25,738 bases of DNA from CAYNXB01 sp964401045. Lineage in GTDB: Bacteria > Pseudomonadota > Alphaproteobacteria > Sphingomonadales > Sphingomonadaceae. The DNA is taken from positions 1 through 25,738 of the forward strand of contig CAYNXB010000037.1 of the NCBI GenBank assembly GCA_964401045.1. Reading direction: 5' to 3'. A program made the translations under genes and the position numbers. The notes under the pieces are model-generated. The model saw only the letters and a program-made list of their open reading frames with translations. It ran no database searches and was not told the origin of the DNA. Positions 21,424-25,738 of this stretch are shown piece by piece (positions within the stretch are counted from its first letter, which is position 1; each line of letters opens with the position of its first letter).

Positions 21424-24386
21424 ATGCGACGTTTTCTCGCTTTCGCCTTCCTTCCATTCGCGCTTGCCGCATCCAGCGCCAGCGCCAGCGCCGCCCCTCC
21501 GCCGAACGCGACTACGCCGCAGCCGGCGGCACTCTCCACGCTCGTTTCGCAGGTCGACATTCCCTACCAGGCGTTCACGCTCGACAACGGGCTACGGGTT
21601 ATCGTGCACGAAGACCACAAGNNNNNNNNNNGGCGGTGTCAGTGTGGTACAGCGTCGGGTCGAAGGACGAGCCCGATGGAAAGACCGGCTTCGCCCATCT
21701 GTTCGAGCACCTGATGTTCAACGGCTCCGAAAACGCTCCGGGCGAATATTTCGAGCCGATGGAGCAGATCGGCGCGACCGACCTCAACGGCACGACCTGG
21801 TTCGACCGCACCAACTATTTCGAAACCGTGCCACGCGCCGCGCTTGAAACCGCGCTGTTCATGGAGAGCGACCGCATGGGCCACCTGCTGGGCGCGGTGA
21901 ACCAGGAGGTGCTCGATAACCAGCGCAGCGTGGTCCAGAATGAAAAGCGCCAGGGCGATAATCAGCCCTACGGCCTGGTGGAGTATCACCAGCTTGCGGC
22001 GCTGTTCCCGCCTGGCCATCCGTATCACCATTCCACCATCGGCTCGATGGCCGATCTCGATGCCGCCTCGCTCGATACGGTGAAGGGGTGGTTCCGCGAT
22101 CACTACGGGCCCAACAACGCGGTGCTGGTGCTCGCCGGCGACATCGATGTCGCGACCGCCAAAGATCTCGTCCAGCGCTACTTCGGGGACATTCCCCGCG
22201 GGCCGCAGAACCATCCCGCCGAGGCCCCGGTGCCGACGCTGCCGCAAACCGTCAGCGAAACGATACACGACCAGGTGGCGACGACCCGCATTTATCGCGA
22301 CTGGGTTGTGCCCGGCTTGCTCGATCCCGAAGCGGTGCCGCTCGACGTGGCCGCCGGCGTGCTCGGCGGCTTGTCGAGCTCACGGCTGGACAATGCGCTG
22401 GTGCGCAAGGAACAGACCGCGGTACGGGTGTCGGCCGAGCTGCAGACCTTCCACCGGATCAGCATGTTCGAAGTGCAGGTGGACGTGAAGCCCGGAGTCG
22501 ACCCCGATCTGGTTGCCCGGCGGCTCGACCAGTTGATCGCCGATTACATCAAGAATGGTCCGAGCGCGGACGAGGTCCAGCGCTTTGCCACCAGCACCGT
22601 GGCGAGCCGTATCCGCGGCCTCGAGCAGGTCGGCGGGTCCGACGGCAAGGCAGTCGCGCTCGCCGAAGGAGAGCTCTACGCGAACGACGCCGACTTCTAC
22701 AAAAAGCAGCTCGAGCAGCTTGCCGCGGTTACTCCGGCGGACGTCAAGGCGGCGATGCAGAAGTGGCTCACCCGCCCATCGTACGATTTGCGCGTGGTCC
22801 CCGGCGAACGGGGAGATACCTACGAGGAGTCGAGCACCGGCAAGTCCGCCGCGTCGCACAGCGCCTCGATGCCCCGCTATTATCGCGCCCCCCGGGCCGA
22901 CGAACATCCGCTGGCTCCCAATCCGGCGGCGCTGGCCGATGAGCCGGGTATCGCGCCGAAGGGCCCGCTCGCGCTTCCCGATCCATTGGCGTCGGGCGCT
23001 ACGCATCAGCCCGCCGCCGCCGTCGACCGCTCGCACCTGCCCCCGGTAGGGCGCATCGACGATCTGGATTTCCCCGACGTCGAGCATAGCAGGCTGTCCA
23101 ATGGCATCCCGGTGACGTTCGCCCACCGCGATGCAGTGCCGGTGGTCTACGTCAGCATCGATTTCGACGCCGGCACGGCCGCCGACAAGCCTGACAAGGC
23201 CGGCCTCCAGAGCCTGATGGCGGCGTTGCTCGACGAAGGCACGACGAGTCTCGATTCGATCGCCATCGCCGAAACGCGCGAGCGGCTGGGCGCGACGCTG
23301 GGCTCGTCCGCCAGCCTCGACCGGACCACGGTCACGCTGGGCGCGTTGCGCTCGAACCTGGCGCCCTCGCTCGACCTGATGGCGGACGTGGTGAAGAATC
23401 CGGCCTTCGCCCCCTCGGAAATCGAGCGGCTGCGCGCGCAGCGGCTGGCGGTGATCGCGTCTGAGCTGACGCAGCCGGTAGGCATCGCGCTGCGCACCCT
23501 CCCGCCGCTGCTCTTCGGCACAACTCACCCTTACGGTACGCCGCTGACCGGATCGGGCACGCCTGAGGCGGTGAAGTCGCTCACCCGCGCCGACATCGTC
23601 GGCGCCCACGATGCCTGGATGCGGCCCGACAAGGCCGAGATCTTCGTCGTTGGCGACACCACACTGGCCGAGATCCTGCCGCAGCTGGAAGCGCATTTCG
23701 GCAGCTGGCGCGCTCCGGCCGCGGCGCCTGGCACCAAGGATTTCAGCGCACCGGTCCCGGCGCCCAATCCGCGCATCATCCTGGTGGATCGGCCGCAATC
23801 GCCGCAGTCGCTGATCCTCGCCGGCGAAGTGACCCCGGTGAACGGGACCAACGATCTGGTGCCGCTGCTTCAGGCCAACACCGTGCTCGGCGGCAGCTTC
23901 CTCTCGCGGCTCAACTATGAGCTGCGCGAAAACAAGGGCTGGGCCTACGGCGCCTCGGGTATCGTCTACCGGGTCGAACACCGGGTGCCGTATATCGTCT
24001 ACGCGCCGGTGCAGGCCAACCGCACGGGCGATTCGATCAAGGCCATCCAGGATCAGCTCAAAGGCTTCCTGGGCGCCAACGGCGTCACCCCGGCGGAGTT
24101 GGAGCGCACCATCAACGGCGCGATCCGCGAACTGCCGGGCACCTTCGAAACCTCGAGCGCTGTGCTCGGCGCGCTGGCCGACAACGCGCTCTATGATCGC
24201 CCCGACGACTATTACGAAACCATCACCAGCCGTCTTCGCAGCCTCGACGCCGCCGATCTGGACGCCGCCGCCCGCGCCGTGATCGACCCGGCAAAGCTGG
24301 TCTGGGTGGTGGTCGGCGATGCGACGCAGGTGCGCCCGCAGCTTGACGCGCTGGGCATCCCGGTCGAGATGGGCACGGCGCAGTAG
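21424..24386 (+). CDS. M16-family (insulinase-like) zinc metallopeptidase, sequence gap inside
   Basis: About 987 residues in full. A signal peptide (MRRFLAFAFLPFALAASSAS..., ending near ASA|A) is followed by two tandem M16 halves. The first has LDNGLRVIVHEDHK and the inverted zinc motif HLFEH, with a downstream glutamate in VVQNEKRQG. The second (from LSNGIPVTFAHRD) lacks the zinc motif, as usual for the partner half. Ten undetermined bases (21622-21631) fall right after HEDHK, and the frames on the two sides differ by one. The family normally continues APIVAVSVWY there, which would need 11 bases. The gene is therefore probably intact and the gap one base short. The start at 21424 has AGGGG upstream. 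Confidence 0.92.
21622..21631. other. Run of ten undetermined bases (assembly gap)
   Basis: Ten N fall within the M16 peptidase gene. The reading frame is restored only if the true length is 11 bases, or 11 plus or minus a multiple of three. Confidence 0.99.
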
Positions 24387-24414
24387 GCCCCCTGGCCCTT
24401 GTAGGAGAGTTTCG

Positions 24415-24720
24415 ATGTCCGTTGCCGGCACTTACGACACCGTCACCAAGAGCCCGATGGGCGATCAGAAGGGGACATTCACCGTCACCCCCGGCGCCGA
24501 CGGCACGACCTTCACCGGCCAGCTCGCGGGCGGGCTCGGCACGCTCGAGGTCAAGGACGGCAAGATCGATGGGGACACGCTGACCTGGAAGATGAACATG
24601 ACGGTGCCGATGCCGCTCGAACTGAACGCCAAGGCGACGGTCACCGGCGATACAATCACCGGCACAGTCAACGCCGGCGCCTTCGGCGACATGCCGCTGA
24701 GCGGCACGCGAACAGGCTGA
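24415..24720 (+). CDS. Small beta-rich protein of unknown function
   Basis: 101 residues without signal peptide or membrane helix. Alternating strands contain GTYDTVTKSPMGDQKGTF, TFTGQLAGGLGTLEVKDGKI, DTLTWKMNMTVPMPLELNAKA and DTITGTVNAGAFGDMPLSGTR. The pattern resembles a lipocalin-like or beta-sandwich domain in which each strand pair describes a difference between states (G-x-L/D repeats); no family assigned. The start has GTAGGAGAG 6-7 bases before it. It lies 28 bp after the M16 gene on the same strand and is probably cotranscribed. Confidence 0.8.
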   Translation: MSVAGTYDTVTKSPMGDQKGTFTVTPGADGTTFTGQLAGGLGTLEVKDGKIDGDTLTWKMNMTVPMPLELNAKATVTGDTITGTVNAGAFGDMPLSGTRTG

Positions 24721-24732
24721 GGCTTCATCATG

Positions 24733-24755
24733 GCGAGCGCGGCGTGACCGCTCGC
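24733..24755. repeat. Small inverted repeat after the beta-rich protein gene
   Basis: GCGAGCG and CGCTCGC (7 bp) are separated by 9 bases and followed by AATGACG. On the minus strand this reads CGTCATTGCGAGCG, like the start of a common alphaproteobacterial intergenic repeat. No T-run, so not a clear terminator. Confidence 0.4.
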
Positions 24756-24878
24756 AATGACGACCGCGAGTTGCTAGACATGCCCGGCGGGCCAATGCGG
24801 GCGCCCGCGTAAAGGCGCTTCGTCGTCCAAGCTCCGCTCCACCTCGGCGTGCGCGACACGCTGCGACGGAGCTTTACG

Positions 24879-25738
24879 ATGACGATCGACGATAACGGAA
24901 CCGCACCTCCACCACTCACGCTTCCTGCCCTGTTTCTCAAGTTCCTGGGCTTCGGCTGCCTCGCGTTCGGCGGTCCGGTGGCGCAGATCGCGATGATCCG
25001 CGAGGCGCTGGTCGAGGACGAGCGCTGGATCACCCGCGCGCGCTTCAACCGCCTGCTGGCGGTGATGCAGGTCCTTCCCGGACCGGAAGCGCACGAGATG
25101 TGCGTCCACATGGGCATGCTCGCGCGCGGGCGGATCGGCGGGCTACTGGCGGGCCTCGGATTCATGCTGCCGGGCTTCCTGCTGATGCTCGCCTGCGGCT
25201 GGGCGTACGGCGAGTTCGTCGCCGGGCGCAGCGGGTTCGACAGCGTGCTCCTCGGCGTGCAGGTGGCGGTGCTCGCCGTGATCGCGCGCTCGGTGCAGCG
25301 GATCGGCGAGCACATTATCCACGACTGGCTGCTCGGCGGCCTCGCGCTGCTCGCCGCGGTGGCGACTATCGCGGGCGTTCCGTTCTGGGCAACGCTCGTG
25401 TCGGGCGCGTTCGCCTATGGCCGGGCGAGCCAAAAGCCGGCGGCCGGTTTCGCCCTCGCGCTCGTGATCGTGCTCGCGGCGGGCCTGCTGCTGCCTCATC
25501 AGGGCGATGCGCCGCCGCTGATCACCGGAGGAAGCGCGCATGTGAATGCGGAAACGCTCGCCCTGTTCGTGGCGGGCCTCAAGGGCGGGCTGCTGACCTT
25601 CGGCGGCGCTTACACCGCGATTCCCTATGTTCGGGCGGACACGGTCGGGCGCGGCTGGCTGAGCGACGGCCAGTTCCTCGACGGTATCGCGCTGGGCAAC
25701 CTGCTGCCGGCGCCGCTGGTGATCTTCGCCACCTTCGT
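24879..25738 (+). CDS. chrA: Chromate transporter ChrA, N-terminal part (runs off window)
   Basis: 286 complete codons are visible. The first CHR domain has FLKFLGFGCLAFGGPVAQIAM, WITRARFNRLLAVMQVLPGPEA (LPGPEA diagnostic) and GGLLAGLGFMLPGFLLML. The second domain begins with LFVAGLKGGLLTFGGAYTAIPYV, showing the two-domain (long) form. ChrA proteins export chromate from the cytosol by proton exchange, and some members may carry other oxyanions such as sulfate. The start at 24879 has GGAG 8 bases upstream. The C-terminus lies beyond 25738. Confidence 0.93.
   Translation, partial: MTIDDNGTAPPPLTLPALFLKFLGFGCLAFGGPVAQIAMIREALVEDERWITRARFNRLLAVMQVLPGPEAHEMCVHMGMLARGRIGGLLAGLGFMLPGFLLMLACGWAYGEFVAGRSGFDSVLLGVQVAVLAVIARSVQRIGEHIIHDWLLGGLALLAAVATIAGVPFWATLVSGAFAYGRASQKPAAGFALALVIVLAAGLLLPHQGDAPPLITGGSAHVNAETLALFVAGLKGGLLTFGGAYTAIPYVRADTVGRGWLSDGQFLDGIALGNLLPAPLVIFATF

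Noticed and set aside
21424..21660. Frameshifted M16 pseudogene
   Set aside because: The frame change coincides exactly with ten undetermined bases, and both sides match the family without other lesions.
22380..24431. 683-codon minus-strand frame opposite the M16 peptidase
   Set aside because: Arginine- and glutamine-rich shadow of a well-supported gene, without a family motif or ribosome binding site.
1..25738. CRISPR arrays, rRNA genes, transposases, toxin-antitoxin or phage defence genes
   Set aside because: No regularly spaced repeats, rRNA segments or hallmark motifs for these were seen.

Overview
The window looks like a chromosomal segment of a GC-rich alphaproteobacterium, most likely Sphingomonadales (Sphingomonas or Erythrobacter relatives). 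The pointers are the argH/tlpA divergent pair, hisZ next to purA, the serC-serA pair, extensin-like and M16 peptidase lipoprotein or secreted proteins, and intergenic inverted repeats built around a TGAGCTTGTCGAAG-type core. These assignments rest on reading protein families and layout, not on a database search.

Layout. 1-1090: partial argH (minus) and divergent tlpA (plus). 1078-12192: a stretch of about 11.1 kb bracketed by a direct repeat of the 3' end of a tRNA-Val gene. One copy is the tRNA itself (12169-12244, minus) and the other is a fragment fused to the end of tlpA. Inside are a minus-strand metal transporter pair (VIT family, then a divergent NRAMP) and, reading the other way from a shared 181-bp intergenic region, eight closely packed plus-strand genes ending in a TonB-dependent receptor. 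About 340 bp without a recognisable gene separates the receptor from the tRNA. No integrase was found, so if this is an island it is a settled one.

12284-20186: housekeeping genes, mostly on the minus strand: a MarR-type regulator, a YkuD L,D-transpeptidase, purA, an NTF2-like protein, hisZ, serA and serC, with a palindrome before purA, REP-like repeats at both ends of serA and a hairpin over the serC ribosome binding site. 20187-25738: plus-strand genes for a small membrane protein with a strong terminator, an extensin-like lipoprotein, an M16 peptidase interrupted by ten undetermined bases, a small beta-rich protein and a truncated ChrA chromate transporter.

The most unusual content is the eight-gene cluster 3355-11829. 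A thermostable-haemolysin-family protein (GNAT/LuxI-like motif), an acyl-adenylating enzyme fused to a haem-oxygenase-like diiron domain, a short-chain dehydrogenase, a secreted TPR protein and a methyltransferase run, with overlaps or gaps of at most 21 bp, into an ECF sigma factor, a FecR anti-sigma factor and an STN-bearing TonB-dependent receptor. I read it as a small-molecule (probably acyl-derived) biosynthesis unit wired to its own surface-signalling receptor. The product and the direction of transport are not deducible from sequence alone.
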